The notes beneath the pieces are model-generated. The model did not search any database, was not told the DNA's origin, and saw only the letters and a list, made by a program, of their open reading frames with translations. A stretch of DNA of 45,753 nt from Allopontixanthobacter sp041741895 (GTDB lineage Bacteria > Pseudomonadota > Alphaproteobacteria > Sphingomonadales > Sphingomonadaceae). Made by a program: the position numbers and the translations under genes. This document shows positions 7,241 to 16,007 of this stretch, in pieces (the first letter of the stretch is position 1; every line of letters starts with the position of its first letter). Location: positions 1-45,753 of the forward strand of contig JBGSJO010000057.1 in the NCBI GenBank assembly GCA_041741895.1. Reading direction: 5' to 3'.

Positions 7241-8556
7241 TGCGCCACATCGCTATCATCGGATCGGGCCCGGCAGGCTATTACACAGCGGAAGGGGCGC
7301 AAAAACAATGGGGCGATGATGTGCAGGTCGATGTGTTCGACCGGCTGCCGGTTCCCTATGGCCTGATCCGCACCGGCGTTGCCCCTGATCATCAGTCGAT
7401 CAAGGGCGTTTCGCGCCGCTATGAAAAGGTCGCACTGTCGGACAATGTCCGTTTCGTCGGCAATGTGACTATCGACGAAGACCTGAACATCGCGGATTTA
7501 CGCGAATTATATGATGCGGTCGTGTTGGCAACCGGCGCACCAAATGACAAGAGCCTCGGCCTGCCAGGCGAGGAACTTGGCAATATCTTTGGCAGCGCGG
7601 AATTTGTCGGCTGGTATAATGGCCACCCGCAGTTTGCGGGCCTTGCTCCAGACCTGTCGGGCAAGCACGCCGTAGTGATCGGGATGGGCAATGTTGCGCT
7701 GGACGTGGCTCGCATCCTGGCCAAGACCGAAGAAGAATTTGCCGGCAGCGATATCGTATTCCACGCGCTCGATGCATTGCGGAGATCAGGGATCGAGAAA
7801 ATCACGATCGTCGCCCGCCGCGGCCCGCATCAGGTTGCAATGACGCCCAAGGAACTGGGCGAATTGGCCCACCTCAGCCGCGCAACCCCGCGGGTCGATC
7901 CGGAGGATTTGCCGGAAGAGGCAGAGGACGCCATACTCGAACCCGGCTTGCGCAAGTCGGTCGGCCATTTGCGCAGCTTCGCGGCCATTCCCGAGAGCAT
8001 CCACGCCGATGCCAGGATCGAGATTTATTTCGATCTTTTCGCCAGCCCGGTCGCGTTCCACGGTGATGGCAACGTTTCCGCCCTGGAAGTCGAACGCACC
8101 AGGGTCGAAACCGGGCGCGCGATCGGAACCGGCGAAACCTACCGTATCCCGGCCGATCTGGTGGTTTCATCTATCGGATACCGCACTTCGCCCATTCCCG
8201 ATGTTCCATTTGACGAACGGATGGGCCGTTTTGCCAATGATGGAGGGCGCATCCTTACCGGTCTTTATTGCGTCGGCTGGGCGCGGCGCGGCCCTAGCGG
8301 CACGATCGGTACCAACCGGCCCGACGGCTACAGCGTGATCGAAAAAATCGCCGAGGATATGGACAGCGGCAAGTTGGGCCGCGCCGACAAGAAAGGCCGC
8401 GCCGGCTTTGATCAACTGGCCGCCGCGCGCGGGCTGGATGTGGTGACATTCCGCGATTGGAAAAAGATCGAAGAAGCCGAAGCCGCTGCCGCCCGCGATG
8501 GTTCCCCACGCGAAAAATTCGTCGATGTGGAAGCGATGATCCGGGCCAAGGGTTAG
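7240..8556 (+). CDS. fprA: ferredoxin-NADP+ reductase, adrenodoxin-reductase type
   Basis: A flavoprotein of 438 residues that moves electrons between NADPH and a ferredoxin. The FAD-binding GSGPAGY is at residues 8-14, the NADPH-binding GMGNVALDVAR at 148-158, and the family's GWARRGPSGTIGTN stretch comes late in the protein, as in mycobacterial FprA and mitochondrial adrenodoxin reductase. The ATG overlaps the phaZ stop, so it is in the same operon. Its electron acceptor is not encoded in the window, and a link to PHA metabolism (for example redox balance) is only a guess from position. Confidence 0.9.
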   Translation: MRHIAIIGSGPAGYYTAEGAQKQWGDDVQVDVFDRLPVPYGLIRTGVAPDHQSIKGVSRRYEKVALSDNVRFVGNVTIDEDLNIADLRELYDAVVLATGAPNDKSLGLPGEELGNIFGSAEFVGWYNGHPQFAGLAPDLSGKHAVVIGMGNVALDVARILAKTEEEFAGSDIVFHALDALRRSGIEKITIVARRGPHQVAMTPKELGELAHLSRATPRVDPEDLPEEAEDAILEPGLRKSVGHLRSFAAIPESIHADARIEIYFDLFASPVAFHGDGNVSALEVERTRVETGRAIGTGETYRIPADLVVSSIGYRTSPIPDVPFDERMGRFANDGGRILTGLYCVGWARRGPSGTIGTNRPDGYSVIEKIAEDMDSGKLGRADKKGRAGFDQLAAARGLDVVTFRDWKKIEEAEAAAARDGSPREKFVDVEAMIRAKG

Positions 8557-8624
8557 GTAAACACGTCTGGACTCATGAATTACAATGTGGAACCTTCTTT
8601 TGCGACAGAAGAGGACCACAGACC

Positions 8625-10379
8625 ATGCCAGCATTCGACCTGATCATTCGTGGGGGAACCATCGTTGATGGGATCGGTACACAGCGTTTTACCGGCGATG
8701 TCGCGGTAAAGGACGGACTGATCGCGCAGGTCGGTGTAGTTAGCGGCAATGCGGCGCAGGAAATCGACGCGGCAGGCATGATCGTGACGCCCGGCTTTGT
8801 CGATATCCATACCCATTACGATGGCCAGGCAACCTGGGACCAGGAAATGGCCCCTTCCAGCTGGCACGGCGTGACCACGGTTGTCATGGGCAATTGCGGC
8901 GTCGGTTTCGCCCCTGCCCGTCCCGATCGCCACGAATGGCTGATCAATTTAATGGAAGGGGTGGAGGACATTCCCGGCACTGCGCTGGCCGAAGGAATGA
9001 CCTGGGATTGGGAGACTTTCCCCGAATATCTCGACGCACTGGAAAAACTGCCCCGCACCGTGGATGTCGGCACGCATGTGCCCCACGGCGCCGTGCGCGC
9101 CTATGTTCTGGGTGACCGTGAACAGCCCGGGGCCGTGCCGACTGTGGACGATCTGGCGCAGATGTCTGCAATAGTCGAAGAAGGTATCCATGCCGGCGCG
9201 CTGGGCTTTTCCACCAGCCGCACCGTGCTACACAAATCCGTCGATGGGGAATTGGTGCCCGGCACCACCGCCACTGCCGAAGAACTGGTTACCATTGGTC
9301 GCGCCATGGGCCGCGCAGGTCACGGCGTGTTTGAAATGGCCAGCGACCTCAAGCGGGAATGGAACGAGTTTGAATGGATGGGCAGCCTCAGCCGCGAAAC
9401 CGGCCTGCCAGTAACCTTCGCCGCGCTGCAATCCATCGCCAAGGAAATGCCGCTGGCAGAACAGATTGCCGAAATGCGTGCCCAGAATGACAATGGTGCC
9501 AACATCGTCGCACAGATCGCGCTGCGCGGAAATGGCATCATCATGGCTTGGCAGGGCAGCGTCCATCCGTTCGTCTTCCGGCCCAGTTGGCAGACAATCA
9601 AGGAATTGCCCTGGGCGGAGCAAAAGGCGAAGCTGCTCGATCCGGCTTTCAAGGCACAGCTCTTGTCGGAGCCCAACGATTATTCGGCTGCCCCGCAGGA
9701 TATCCGACCGGTGGTGATGGTGATCACTCAGGGCTGGGCACTGCAATATGAAATGGACCCGGATTTCGATTACGAACCCGAAGCCAGCGCCAGCGTGAAT
9801 GCGCGCGGTAATGCGGCCGGGATCGATCCACAGGCTTACGCCTATGATATGCTGTGTGCGAATGACGGGACCGGGTTCATCTATCTGCCGATCCTGAATT
9901 ACGCCGATGGCAATCTCGATTTCCTGCATCCGCTGCAACATGCGGATGATACGGTAAATTCGCTGTCCGATGGCGGCGCACATTGCGGCACAATCTGCGA
10001 TGCGGCCAGCCCGACCTTCATGCTCCAGCACTGGGTTCGTGATCGAAAACGCGGGGACCGGATCACTCTGGAAAATGCGATCAAACGGCAATGCCGGGAT
10101 ACCGCGCAGCTTTACGGGCTAGAGGATCGCGGAGTGATCGCGCCGGGCTATCTCGCCGATCTCAACATCATTGATCTGGACGCGGTCAAGCTGGGTAAAC
10201 CGTGGCTCGCCTTTGACCTGCCAGCAGGCGGCAAACGGCTGCTGCAAAAGGCGGAGGGCTATGTCGCCACGATCAAGAGCGGCGAAGTTACTTTTCGCAA
10301 TGGCAAATGGACCAGCGCGACCCCGGGCGGGTTGATCCGCGGCCCGCAGCGCGCCCAATTGGCGGAGGCGGCGGAATAG
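8625..10379 (+). CDS. N-acyl-D-amino-acid deacylase family amidohydrolase
   Basis: A metal-dependent hydrolase of the amidohydrolase_3 group (584 aa from ATG 8625, with GAGGA at 8611-8615). The first metal site HTHYD is at residues 62-66, followed by the family stretch GVTTVVMGNCGVGFAP (82-97). A second conserved segment SLSDGGAHCGTICDAA lies late in the protein and APGYLADLNIIDLD near the C-terminus. Members annotated as D-aminoacylase act on N-acyl-D-amino acids, but this long-subfamily protein may well use another amide or lactone. It follows fprA by 68 bases and probably ends this operon. The longer frame opening at 8457 overlaps fprA and is not the true start. Confidence 0.85.
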   Translation: MPAFDLIIRGGTIVDGIGTQRFTGDVAVKDGLIAQVGVVSGNAAQEIDAAGMIVTPGFVDIHTHYDGQATWDQEMAPSSWHGVTTVVMGNCGVGFAPARPDRHEWLINLMEGVEDIPGTALAEGMTWDWETFPEYLDALEKLPRTVDVGTHVPHGAVRAYVLGDREQPGAVPTVDDLAQMSAIVEEGIHAGALGFSTSRTVLHKSVDGELVPGTTATAEELVTIGRAMGRAGHGVFEMASDLKREWNEFEWMGSLSRETGLPVTFAALQSIAKEMPLAEQIAEMRAQNDNGANIVAQIALRGNGIIMAWQGSVHPFVFRPSWQTIKELPWAEQKAKLLDPAFKAQLLSEPNDYSAAPQDIRPVVMVITQGWALQYEMDPDFDYEPEASASVNARGNAAGIDPQAYAYDMLCANDGTGFIYLPILNYADGNLDFLHPLQHADDTVNSLSDGGAHCGTICDAASPTFMLQHWVRDRKRGDRITLENAIKRQCRDTAQLYGLEDRGVIAPGYLADLNIIDLDAVKLGKPWLAFDLPAGGKRLLQKAEGYVATIKSGEVTFRNGKWTSATPGGLIRGPQRAQLAEAAE

Positions 10380-10404
10380 GTCCGCCGCCAGCCTGACTGT
10401 CAGT

Positions 10405-11478
10405 TCAAGGTTCGATCACGATCCCGATCGATGGATCGACATGCCCCCGCACCATGTCCACGAAAGTATCGCGGGCAGCGGCGATGCCGGGGCGGATATC
10501 CAGCTCTATAGTGCTGTCCACCTCGCTCATGAATTTGTGCCAGCTTTCCGCAATTGCCAGACCAAACGCCTTGGCACCCAGTTCCTTGATCGCGGCGACG
10601 GCGTAATGCGGCGCAAAAAACAGGATAGGCGGCGGGCCGGGCATGTCTTTCGATCCGCCGATCCGCCCGTCAACATGGGTCGCCCCGACAAGGCAGGAAT
10701 AGGCGAGGTTATCGCCCAGATGTTCATGGACCGCGCGAAGGACTTTGCTGTTTCCCGCAAAATCGACCGATACCGTGCGGACTTGCTGCAACTGGTCGAC
10801 CTGATCATAGGTCAGCACCTGATCGTACAGCCCGCTTGCTTCGGTAAAGCCGGCATTACCCGCAGAGGTCAGGCCCACCCGCTTGATCTGGGGCGATTTG
10901 TCCCTGGCCACGCTGGCCAGCGCCATCGATGTTTTGGATGATGCACTGGTCATCACCATTACTTCCGCACCGAACCAGCCTTCGGTGCGGAACATGGTTT
11001 CGATCAGGAAGCCGGTCTTGAACAGCGGGCCAAAGATCATCCGCTGCGGCTCGCGCGCCGGATCATGCTCCGGATCAGCGGCAAGGCGGGAATATTGATT
11101 GTAGATGGGGCTCATCGGCTGGCGGTGCTCGGCCATATCCATGAAGCCGCCATCGCTGATCTTTCCGGGGACCACATCGAGATGCGTGGCCATTGGCAGA
11201 TAGCCGTAAACCCGCTCTCCCACAGCAATTTCCGGATTGTTGGACGCTTCGACCACTGCATGGCCCCACATCGGAACCACGCCGAATCCATCTGGAGCAG
11301 GAAAGAAATTCCAATACCCCATCTGATCACCCGCCACCGCATAGGTCACATTGTTCGCAGTTACCGAAAAACTTTCGATCCTCAGCCGAACTGCACCTTC
11401 CGCCAATGGCCCGAGTTCGGTATCGACCAGAGTAGCATCGGAAATTGTGCCCTGCAGAACGTGGACGGCTTGGCTCAT
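10405..11478 (-). CDS. DUF2855 family protein
   Basis: A 357-residue protein recognisable as DUF2855, an uncharacterised family distantly like medium-chain dehydrogenases. Visible stretches are RIESFSVTANNVTYAVAGD near residue 40, WNFFPAPDGFGVVPMWGHA and VMVMTSASSKTSMALA. The last sits where dehydrogenases bind the cofactor, but no GxGxxG is present. Start ATG 11478 has GGGAGAG ahead of it. It is convergent with the amidohydrolase (25 bases apart) and lies downstream of dnaN on the same strand, though a 94-bp gap argues for its own promoter. The function is unknown. Confidence 0.8.
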   Translation of the reverse strand: MSQAVHVLQGTISDATLVDTELGPLAEGAVRLRIESFSVTANNVTYAVAGDQMGYWNFFPAPDGFGVVPMWGHAVVEASNNPEIAVGERVYGYLPMATHLDVVPGKISDGGFMDMAEHRQPMSPIYNQYSRLAADPEHDPAREPQRMIFGPLFKTGFLIETMFRTEGWFGAEVMVMTSASSKTSMALASVARDKSPQIKRVGLTSAGNAGFTEASGLYDQVLTYDQVDQLQQVRTVSVDFAGNSKVLRAVHEHLGDNLAYSCLVGATHVDGRIGGSKDMPGPPPILFFAPHYAVAAIKELGAKAFGLAIAESWHKFMSEVDSTIELDIRPGIAAARDTFVDMVRGHVDPSIGIVIEP

Positions 11479-11572
11479 GGTTCTCTCCCGGTTTCGGAAA
11501 GCAGCTTAACCAATTGGCAGGCCGGAAGCGAGGGGCAATCCAGTCCGGATCGTCTCCTTCACTTCCCGCCGC

Positions 11573-12700
11573 CTAGACCCGCATAGGCATCAGTACATAC
11601 AGGGCCTGGCTCTTGTCATCCTTACGGATCAGTGTCGGCGCGCCGGCATCGGCCAGGTGCAGTTCGGCGGTATCGCCGTCGATCTGACTGAGGATGTCCT
11701 TCAGATAATTGGCGTTGAAGCCAATTTCGAAACAGTCTGAGCCATAATCGGCAGCGATTTCCTCCGCAGCCGTGCCATTGTCGGAGCTGGTGACGGACAG
11801 AGTGATCTTGTCCGTTTCGAGGCCCATTTTCACCGCGCGGGTTTTCTCGGTTGCGATTGTGGCCACGCGGTCAACCGCTTCGTAGAAGCTGCGCGGATCG
11901 ATCCGCAGCAATTTGTCATTCCCGGTCGGGATCACGCGGCTATAATCGGGGAATGTCCCGTCAATCAGCTTGCTGGTCAGAACCACGCCGCCTTCCCCGC
12001 CCATGGTAAAGCGAATCTTGCTGGCCGACAGGTCGATCTGCACATTGGCGTCGAGCGATTCCTCGAGCAATTTACGCAGTTCGGCCACGGCCTTACGCGG
12101 CACGATCACGTCGGGCATACCCTCTGCGCCATCGGGACGCGGCAGGGTAAATCGGGCGAGACGGTGGCCGTCTGTCGCCGCAGCACGCAGCACCGGCTGG
12201 TCTTCATCGGACACATGCAGGAAGATGCCATTGAGGTAATAGCGCGTTTCCTCGGTCGAAATGGCGAACCGGGTGCGGTCGATCATTTCGGCGAGCGTCT
12301 TGGCAGGCAATTCGAAGCTGGTAGGCAAATCGCCTTCGACGATGACCGGAAAATCATCGCGCGGCAGCGTCGGCAGGCTGAATCGGCTGCGTCCGGCCTT
12401 TACTATCATCCGATTATCGACGGTTTCCAGGCTGACCTGACTACCTTCCGGCAATTTGCGCGCGATATCGAACAGCAGATGCGCCGATACGGTGATCGCG
12501 CCCGGCGTTTCCACCGAAGCCGCAGCCATGTTCTCCGCAACCTGCAAATCCAGATCGGTCGCCATGACTTTCAGCGATCCGCCAGAATCGGCATCGATCA
12601 GCACGTTGGACAGGATGGGTATCGTGTTGCGACGCTCTACCACCGACTGAACGTGGGATAGGCAGCGTAGCAGTGTGGCACGTTCGATTGTGGCCTTCAT
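11573..12700 (-). CDS. dnaN: DNA polymerase III beta sliding clamp
   Basis: The ring-shaped processivity clamp of the replicase (375 aa). The N-terminal MKATIERATLL, the interior RNTIPILSNVLI, the central ATDGHRLARF and the C-terminal YVLMPMRV are all standard for DnaN. The longer frame from 12727 adds nine residues, but AAGGACC immediately before ATG 12700 and the family start favour the shorter form. In many bacteria dnaN sits beside dnaA and recF; neither is next to it here, as is usual in alphaproteobacteria with scattered replication genes. Confidence 0.97.
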   Translation of the reverse strand: MKATIERATLLRCLSHVQSVVERRNTIPILSNVLIDADSGGSLKVMATDLDLQVAENMAAASVETPGAITVSAHLLFDIARKLPEGSQVSLETVDNRMIVKAGRSRFSLPTLPRDDFPVIVEGDLPTSFELPAKTLAEMIDRTRFAISTEETRYYLNGIFLHVSDEDQPVLRAAATDGHRLARFTLPRPDGAEGMPDVIVPRKAVAELRKLLEESLDANVQIDLSASKIRFTMGGEGGVVLTSKLIDGTFPDYSRVIPTGNDKLLRIDPRSFYEAVDRVATIATEKTRAVKMGLETDKITLSVTSSDNGTAAEEIAADYGSDCFEIGFNANYLKDILSQIDGDTAELHLADAGAPTLIRKDDKSQALYVLMPMRV

Positions 12701-12865
12701 CGGTCCTTCTCGATCCCTTTTGCGCACCGGCAGGAATGCTCTGACATACAGGCAGATTCGCCCGCGAGCGCCGGAAAATGGTCAAATAACCTTAGCGTTC
12801 GCATCTAACGCGGCAAGGCCGATCAGCGTGTAAGTTCGATTCCTTGGGGATAACCCCCCCAAAGG

Positions 12866-13618
12866 TTATGACATCATGGCCATGCCGCCATTCACATGAA
12901 GCGTTTGCCCGGTGACATAAGCGGCTTCCCTCGACGCCAGATAAGCCACTGCGGCACCGATATCTTCACCTTCGCCCATGCGGCCCATCGGGATGCGCGC
13001 ATTCAGCGCCTCCTTTTGCGCATCGGGCAATTGATCGGTCATGGCCGTGCGGATAAATCCGGGCGCAACACAATTGACGGTAATCCCGCGGCTGGCCAGT
13101 TCCTGTGCCAGGCTCTTTGATGCTCCGACAAGGCCGGCCTTTGCCGCTGCATAGTTCATCTGGCCCGGATTACCGGTTGCGCCGACCACGCTGGTGATAT
13201 TGACGATCCGGCCAAACCGCGCCTTCATCATGGGCCGCGCGGCGGCACGCATCAGGCGGAACGCGGCCTCCAGATTTACCTGTATCACCTGGCTCCATTC
13301 CTCGTCCTTCATCCGCATCGCCAGATTATCGCGCGTGATGCCGGCATTGTTGATCAGAATATCGATCTGGCCAAGGGTGTCGATGGTGGCCGGGACAAGG
13401 CGTTCGACACTGTCAGGGTTTGACAGGTCACAGGTGATCTCGACATGATCATGGCCAAAATCGTCGTTCAACTCCTCGCGAAAAGCCCGCAATTTATCCC
13501 CGTTGGAACCCGATAACGCCAACCGCGCCCCCTGCGCCGCGAGCGAGCGGGCAATGGCCGAGCCGATTCCGCCGCTGGCACCGGTCACAAGGGCAGTCAT
13601 TCCGGTAAGGTCGAACAT
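12866..13618 (-). CDS. fabG: 3-oxoacyl-[acyl-carrier-protein] reductase
   Basis: The NADPH-dependent reductase of each fatty-acid elongation round (250 aa, short-chain dehydrogenase fold). TGASGGIG at residues 12-19 binds the cofactor and NNAG is at 90-93. The catalytic Ser143, Tyr156 and Lys160 are in place (NITSVVG, then MNYAAAK), and the C-terminus has the FabG pattern VTGQTLHVNGGM. I start it at ATG 13618 because GGAGAA lies about six bases upstream and MFDLTGMTALVTG is the usual opening; ATG 13630 is also in frame. Normally fabD-fabG are neighbours, but here a GxxExxY gene lies between them and its stop codon reaches to within two bases of this start. Confidence 0.95.
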   Translation of the reverse strand: MFDLTGMTALVTGASGGIGSAIARSLAAQGARLALSGSNGDKLRAFREELNDDFGHDHVEITCDLSNPDSVERLVPATIDTLGQIDILINNAGITRDNLAMRMKDEEWSQVIQVNLEAAFRLMRAAARPMMKARFGRIVNITSVVGATGNPGQMNYAAAKAGLVGASKSLAQELASRGITVNCVAPGFIRTAMTDQLPDAQKEALNARIPMGRMGEGEDIGAAVAYLASREAAYVTGQTLHVNGGMAMMS

Positions 13619-13619
13619 T

Positions 13620-14060
13620 CTATTCTCCATTGATTTGGTTCACGCGGAGGCGCGGAGACGCGGAGGAGGCTTGTGGCTGACGATAATCGTTTACCACGCG
13701 CCTGATTCCTTCTTTCATGGTTTCGCCAGAGGAATTGAGCAAAAGCCCTATGGGCTGTTTGGTCAGTCTCAAATACGTCAGTAGATGTTTAGCGTGACCG
13801 CGGGACAAATTTTCAACCGACTTGATCTCGACGATCAATCGATCGTCAATCTTGAGGTCGATCCTGAAGGCTTCTTCGAAGCGCATGCAGTCATACTCGA
13901 TGTCGACGGGCACCTGGCGCTTTACATTCCATCCTTCGCGCTCCAACGCTCCGGCGAGCACTGTTTCATAACCGCTTTCAAAAAGACCCGGTCCCAAGTC
14001 CCGATGAATCCAGACCGAACAATGAACAACAGCCGCATTAATATCGTCGACCTCGATCAC
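13620..14060 (-). CDS. GxxExxY family PD-(D/E)XK-like protein
   Basis: A 146-residue protein with the family signature G25-L-F-E28-S-G-Y31 (GPGLFESGY). The core FRIDLKIDDRLIVEIKSVE follows, with Asp68, Glu78 and Lys80 spaced as in PD-(D/E)XK nucleases. A C-terminal strand QPIGLLLN precedes a helix GIRRVVN. The biological role of the family is not established to my knowledge. The start is GTG 14060 behind GGAGGG. Residues about 132-141 (SSASPRLRVN) are encoded by the left inverted repeat of the surrounding cassette, so the tail is repeat-derived. The gene separates fabD from fabG and stops one base before fabG begins. Confidence 0.85.
   Translation of the reverse strand: MIEVDDINAAVVHCSVWIHRDLGPGLFESGYETVLAGALEREGWNVKRQVPVDIEYDCMRFEEAFRIDLKIDDRLIVEIKSVENLSRGHAKHLLTYLRLTKQPIGLLLNSSGETMKEGIRRVVNDYRQPQASSASPRLRVNQINGE
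13638..13666 (+). repeat. left inverted repeat of the GxxExxY cassette
   Basis: 29 bp, internally a tandem-like run of CGCGGAG words (GCGGAGGCGCGGAGACGCGG). It lies within the 3' coding end of the GxxExxY gene. Confidence 0.75.
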
Positions 14061-14064
14061 GTGC

Positions 14065-14093
14065 CCTCCGCGTCCCCGCGCCTCCGGGTGAAC
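14065..14093 (-). repeat. right inverted repeat of the GxxExxY cassette
   Basis: 29 bp, the inverted partner of the left arm with two mismatches. It carries the purine-rich ribosome binding site of the GxxExxY gene and ends two bases from the fabD stop codon. Confidence 0.75.
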
Positions 14094-14094
14094 A

Positions 14095-15030
14095 TTATAT
14101 TACCTTCAGCAGCGCTTCGATGTCGTCCATCGTCACAACGCTGGTTACCTGGGCATCGCGGTCGGTCCGGCCGATCATCGGGCCAAGCACCTTGCCGCCC
14201 AGTTCCACGAATTGCTCTAATCCGGCGGAGCGCATGGCAAGCACGCTTTCGCGCCAGCGAACCCGGCCAGTGACCTGTTCCACCAGCAGTCTTCGGATCT
14301 CGGCAGGGTCGGTGACTAAGGCGGCGGTCACATTGGCATAAAGCGGCAAATGCAGCGCCTGCGGGCGCGTTTCCTCAAGCGCGGCCGCCATCGCATCGGC
14401 TGCAGGCTGCATCAGCGGGCAATGGAACGGGGCGGACACCGGCAACAGGATGCCGCGCTTTATTTCGTGCTCCTTGACCATTGCAATTGCGCGTTCGATC
14501 GCCTCGCGGTGGCCGGAAATCACCACCTGTGTTGGGTCGTTGTCATTGGCGATAGTGCACACCTGACCCTCGGCAGCGGCATCCGCCAGGCCTTGCGCCT
14601 TTTCGATATCGGCACCCAGCAGGGCTGCCATCGCGCCCACGCCCACCGGCACGGCGACCTGCATCGCCTGACCGCGCAATTTCAGTAAGCGCGCAGTGTC
14701 TGCGAGCGAAAATGCGCCGACAGCGCAGAGTGCGGTGTATTCGCCAAGGCTGTGGCCAGCAACGCAGTCCCCCTTGTCGCTGAGGGAAATGCCGCCCTCT
14801 CTTTCCAGCACCCGCAGCACCGCGATGGCATTTGCCATGATCGCCGGTTGGGCATTTTCGGTCAGCGTCAGCGCGTCTTCCGGACCATCAGACATGACCG
14901 CGAACAATCTCTGGCCCAGCGCATCGTCGACTTCCTGGAACACCTCGCGCGCGGCGGGGCTGGCGGCGGCAAGATCGGCGCCCATGCCAATTTTCTGGCT
15001 GCCTTGGCCGGGAAAAACAAAAGCTCGCAT
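14095..15030 (-). CDS. fabD: malonyl-CoA:ACP transacylase
   Basis: Loads malonate onto acyl carrier protein for fatty-acid synthesis (311 aa, usual length). The opening MRAFVFPGQGSQ, the nucleophile Ser94 in GHSLGEY and the catalytic His203 in SAPFHCPLM are all present, followed by YANVTA and GRVRWRESV. The frame opens at GTG 15048, but ATG 15030 preceded by GGAGA fits the family start. It would be expected to share a transcript with fabG; the inserted cassette lies immediately downstream and does not interrupt either coding sequence. Confidence 0.96.
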   Translation of the reverse strand: MRAFVFPGQGSQKIGMGADLAAASPAAREVFQEVDDALGQRLFAVMSDGPEDALTLTENAQPAIMANAIAVLRVLEREGGISLSDKGDCVAGHSLGEYTALCAVGAFSLADTARLLKLRGQAMQVAVPVGVGAMAALLGADIEKAQGLADAAAEGQVCTIANDNDPTQVVISGHREAIERAIAMVKEHEIKRGILLPVSAPFHCPLMQPAADAMAAALEETRPQALHLPLYANVTAALVTDPAEIRRLLVEQVTGRVRWRESVLAMRSAGLEQFVELGGKVLGPMIGRTDRDAQVTSVVTMDDIEALLKVI

Positions 15031-15067
15031 TCGTGGTCTCCATTGCACCCGCGTTTATCGGCCGCGC

Positions 15068-15928
15068 TTATTGGCCGGGAGAGCGCGCCGCAAGCCCGAA
15101 AGGTACGATTGTGTTGGCCGCATCATGCCCGATATCGGCGCGGCCGAGATACTCTACCCCGGCCTTTGCGCACCAGAACCCGGCGATGTCTTCCTCGCTC
15201 GATCCGAACGGACGGTCATTTTCCGGCACATCGCTGATCCGCCCCAGCCGCAATCCTGCGGCGCCGTGCAAATGCTGGACGATGTGGAAAAATAACCGGT
15301 CGATCGCATAAAGATGCTCTGAAACTTCCTCCACCATCACCACATGACCGGCCAGGTCCGGCATCAGATCGGTGCCGCACAGCATCGCCAGGGTCATCAG
15401 ATTGAACGCCGCTGCGGGCCTTCCGTCCAGCGAGGGCTCCAGCCCGGCATCGCCGCCCGACAGGAAATCGAGCGAGCGGCGAATTGCACCATTGCCATAT
15501 TCGCGGCGAATGTCCCCCACCATCGGGCCGTGCGCGGGCTGGCCGATGCCCGCCTTGTATAATGCCGCCAACAGAAATCCGGTGTCGGAATAACCGAGAT
15601 AGCGCTTTGCCCTCGCAGCCTCGCCCATCTGTGCTGCCGCATCCGCAGCAATCCGGTTCGACCCGTAACCGCCATTGGCGAACCACACAGCGTCGAAACC
15701 GGGATCATTGGCGCATTCAACTAGCGCCCCCCGACGTTCGGCATCGGTTCCGGCAAAATGGCCATGGCGGGCAAAGCATTGCGGGTGGAAATGAAGGTCG
15801 ATCGAGGGATCGCCCGAAACAAGTTCCTGCACTGCGTCTGCGTGTTCTCTTTCGAGTCTCTTGCCGGGCGCGACAATGGCGACACGGGTTTTCGGTCTGG
15901 CTTTTGGCCGGGATTCTTGCTGGGTCAT
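15068..15928 (-). CDS. ldcA: LD-carboxypeptidase (peptidase family S66)
   Basis: A cytoplasmic serine peptidase (286 aa) that removes the terminal D-Ala from the tetrapeptide of recycled muropeptides. The S66 nucleophile is Ser114 in GYSD (112-115). A VVMVEEVSEHLYAIDR stretch carries the catalytic Glu, and His268 lies in GHDAANTIVPFG, matching the family pattern GHxxxN...PxG. ANGGYGSNRI (84-93) is also typical. It faces the Mpl-type ligase across a 79-bp divergent spacer, which supports a role in cell-wall recycling; self-immunity to microcin C (MccF-like) is the alternative within the same family. Confidence 0.87.
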   Translation of the reverse strand: MTQQESRPKARPKTRVAIVAPGKRLEREHADAVQELVSGDPSIDLHFHPQCFARHGHFAGTDAERRGALVECANDPGFDAVWFANGGYGSNRIAADAAAQMGEAARAKRYLGYSDTGFLLAALYKAGIGQPAHGPMVGDIRREYGNGAIRRSLDFLSGGDAGLEPSLDGRPAAAFNLMTLAMLCGTDLMPDLAGHVVMVEEVSEHLYAIDRLFFHIVQHLHGAAGLRLGRISDVPENDRPFGSSEEDIAGFWCAKAGVEYLGRADIGHDAANTIVPFGLAARSPGQ

Positions 15929-16007
15929 TTGCCGTTCCTATACGTCATTCCCGCAGAAGCGTTAATCCTGCTTGTAATGGGTCGGCGGGCAACATACCGG
16001 TCCCCGC
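15929..16007. promoter_or_regulatory. divergent promoter region of ldcA and mpl-like gene
   Basis: The 79-bp spacer separates the two start codons of the divergent recycling genes and must contain both promoters unless they lie within the genes. I see no strong -10/-35 pair and no inverted repeat of note. Confidence 0.4.

Larger units (their letters stand above)
13638..14093. mobile_element. GxxExxY cassette with 29-bp terminal inverted repeats
   Basis: A left arm at 13638-13666 (GTTCACGCGGAGGCGCGGAG then ACGCGGAGG) matches the reverse complement of 14065-14093 at 27 of 29 positions. The arms enclose a single gene, the GxxExxY protein. The cassette separates fabD, which ends two bases beyond the right arm, from fabG. 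No transposase is inside and no clear target duplication is visible, so movement, if any, would need help in trans. Calling it mobile is inference from the layout. Confidence 0.55.

Noticed and set aside
12825..12860. tRNA-like word GTTCGATTCC before the fabG end
   Set aside because: The flanking bases do not pair into a T-stem and no acceptor stem, D-arm or anticodon arm can be drawn.
12850..12869. ATAACC/GGTTAT hairpin at the end of fabG as a terminator
   Set aside because: The stem includes the stop codon and is only six pairs with no T-run on the transcribed strand.
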